A stretch of DNA of 6,458 nucleotides from Caldilineaceae bacterium (lineage in GTDB: Bacteria; Chloroflexota; Anaerolineae; Caldilineales; Caldilineaceae), in NCBI GenBank assembly GCA_014879855.1, contig JACSRH010000185.1, forward strand, positions 1-6,458. Reading direction: 5' to 3'. Each line of letters begins with the position of its first letter. Position 1 is the first letter of the stretch. Positions 5,312 through 6,458 of the stretch are shown one piece after another. A program made the position numbers and the translations under genes. The notes beneath the pieces are model-generated. The model was not told the origin of the DNA. It saw only the letters and a program-made list of their open reading frames with translations, and did not search any database.

Positions 5312-6458
5312 ATGATTCGTTCTCGCAACCGACGCGGTCTTGCTGGCTCCCTGTTGACGGTGCTCGCCGCCCTATTACTTGCTGCCTGTCGCCCCATTCA
5401 ACCCGTCACTCTTGCCAACGCACCGGTTCCGCCGCTGGGAACATCGGTCTTTCCCTCGCCCACACCGCCGTTGTTGACGCTGGTGTTGCCGCCGGTTGTT
5501 GAACAGCCGCCGACGCCGGATGCCGGCAGCGCCTTCCCTGCCCCGACGCCGACGCTGGAAGCGATCGAAGGGACAGTGACGGTAGGCCTCGGCGCGTCGC
5601 TGCCAGAGGCATGGGCGACGGCGCTGCTGGCGCGGCTCAACCAGACCGACGCGGTGCAGACGGCGACCAGCCCACAGCCGCTGCGCGTGCTTGATCAGGC
5701 GTCGCTGGCTGCGTCCGTCGTGACGCTGCGGCCTTACACGCAGGCGACCGCGCCGCTGGGCGAGCGCATCTTTGCTGTGGTCGCGCCCTTTGCCACGATC
5801 CGGGATGATATCACGCTGGCCGACCTGACAACGGCCTGGCAGACTGGTGATCCCGCACTTTACACGACCGATGAAACTGCGACGTTATTGCGCCCTGTGC
5901 TGGGCGTCTATGCCGGCAATCTGGCTCCTCAAGCGGAATTGCGGGCGGCAATCGAGAGCACGCCCGGCGCATTGGCGGTGCTGCCCTTCGACCAGCTCGA
6001 CCCGCGCTTCAAGGCGCTGACCGTCGATGGCGTCAACGTGCTCAGCAATCAGTTTAACGTGCTGGAGTATCCACTGGCGGTGGCGCTGAGCGTGGAAGGA
6101 ATTGGCGCCAGCGTTGTCCGTCCGCTGCTGCAAGATGTCGTCCAGCCGTACACAAACCGTGACGCGTCCCGCTTGACGCAACTGATCATGACGGGCGTCA
6201 CCGCCATGTCGCGCGTCACCGCGCTCAGGATGGATCAGCAGGGCTACGACTACCCGGCGCAGGTCATTTCCGATGTTTTCGCCGCCGCCGACATCACCCA
6301 TATCAGCAACGAAGTCCCCTTTCTGGACGACTGCGTGGCAAACCCGGCCGAAAACAACCTGATTTTGTGCAGCGACACCAACTACTGGGCCGCGCTGGCC
6401 GCGCTGGGCACGGACATCGTCGGGCTGAGCGGCAACCACGTCAACGACTTTGGCCGCG
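5312..6458 (+). CDS. Lipoprotein with PstS-like binding domain followed by a CapA (PGA_cap)-type domain, 3' end outside window
   Basis: The frame is open from ATG 5312 to the window edge, 382 residues seen. Residues 1-26 are a lipoprotein signal: basic start, hydrophobic core, and lipobox LAAC with Cys26, so the protein should be anchored outside the membrane. Residues about 27-85 are a Pro/Thr-rich linker. Residues about 86-282 resemble a PstS-type solute-binding fold: VTVGLGASLP, RIFAVVAPFATIRDDITLADL (the usual 'F-x-V-V ... L-x-x-L' segment before the TAW/IF-x-G turn), GALAVLPFDQLDPRFKAL and YPLAVALSV. Residues about 288-382 start a CapA domain: LIMTGVTAMSR, YPAQVISDVFAAADITHISNEVPF, then GTDIVGLSGNHVNDFG, the metal-binding GNH motif. 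CapA/PgsA proteins act in capsule or polyglutamate export and are calcineurin-like phosphoesterases. The usual Asp of the first motif (GD) is Val296 here. The start is supported by the signal peptide; the ribosome site is weak (AAGTGATC 5 nt upstream). The true role of this family is not established by the sequence. Confidence 0.85.
   Translation, partial: MIRSRNRRGLAGSLLTVLAALLLAACRPIQPVTLANAPVPPLGTSVFPSPTPPLLTLVLPPVVEQPPTPDAGSAFPAPTPTLEAIEGTVTVGLGASLPEAWATALLARLNQTDAVQTATSPQPLRVLDQASLAASVVTLRPYTQATAPLGERIFAVVAPFATIRDDITLADLTTAWQTGDPALYTTDETATLLRPVLGVYAGNLAPQAELRAAIESTPGALAVLPFDQLDPRFKALTVDGVNVLSNQFNVLEYPLAVALSVEGIGASVVRPLLQDVVQPYTNRDASRLTQLIMTGVTAMSRVTALRMDQQGYDYPAQVISDVFAAADITHISNEVPFLDDCVANPAENNLILCSDTNYWAALAALGTDIVGLSGNHVNDFGR

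Noticed and set aside
5885..6439. 184-residue minus-strand open frame opposite the CapA-like gene
   Set aside because: The plus frame has a clear lipoprotein signal and CapA motifs; the antisense frame has none.

Overview
The window is GC-rich, densely coded bacterial DNA. Its general look suggests a Chloroflexota (Anaerolineae or Caldilineae type) genome: a lipoprotein with a long Pro/Thr linker ahead of a CapA-like domain, a DUF5995-like gene remnant, a deazaflavin (F420)-type reductase, and a heptamer repeat in an intergenic gap. The taxon is inferred from gene style, not from any marker gene.

Layout. A plus-strand gene enters from the left edge and ends at 667. It is the C-terminal acyltransferase (PlsC-like) end of what is probably a large polyketide or PUFA-synthase-like protein. 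Facing it is a row of minus-strand genes. In their own direction of transcription these are: a Ddn/DUF385 nitroreductase-type protein (5036 to 4533), an ornithine cyclodeaminase/mu-crystallin family reductase (4397 to 3405), the adaptive alkylation-response protein Ada (3239 to 2130), a decayed DUF5995-like pseudogene (about 2087 to 1656), and a CitE-like HpcH/HpaI aldolase-family lyase (1580 to 687). A divergent plus-strand gene starts at 5312 and runs off the right edge. It is a lipoprotein whose first part looks like a PstS-type solute-binding domain and whose last part is the start of a CapA-type domain.

Non-coding features. The 4398-4532 gap holds a large inverted array of a 7-bp unit: seven copies of GGAGATT, a 12-nt centre, then five copies of AATCTCC. 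Read from the minus strand it is a long hairpin followed by a T-tract, just after the stop of the Ddn-like gene. Upstream of ada is an AAT-N6-GCAA element resembling the Ada box of Escherichia coli. The 275-bp divergent gap 5037-5311 has a candidate promoter on each strand; the minus-strand one would give a nearly leaderless transcript.

How the genes work together. They do not form one recognisable pathway; they look like ordinary housekeeping and accessory genes, with gaps of 135 and 165 bp between the upper minus-strand genes. No tRNA, rRNA, CRISPR array, transposase or phage gene was seen. I found no convincing new multi-gene system. The items most worth a second look are the heptamer hairpin, the two-domain lipoprotein with an altered metal motif, and the broken DUF5995-like gene.
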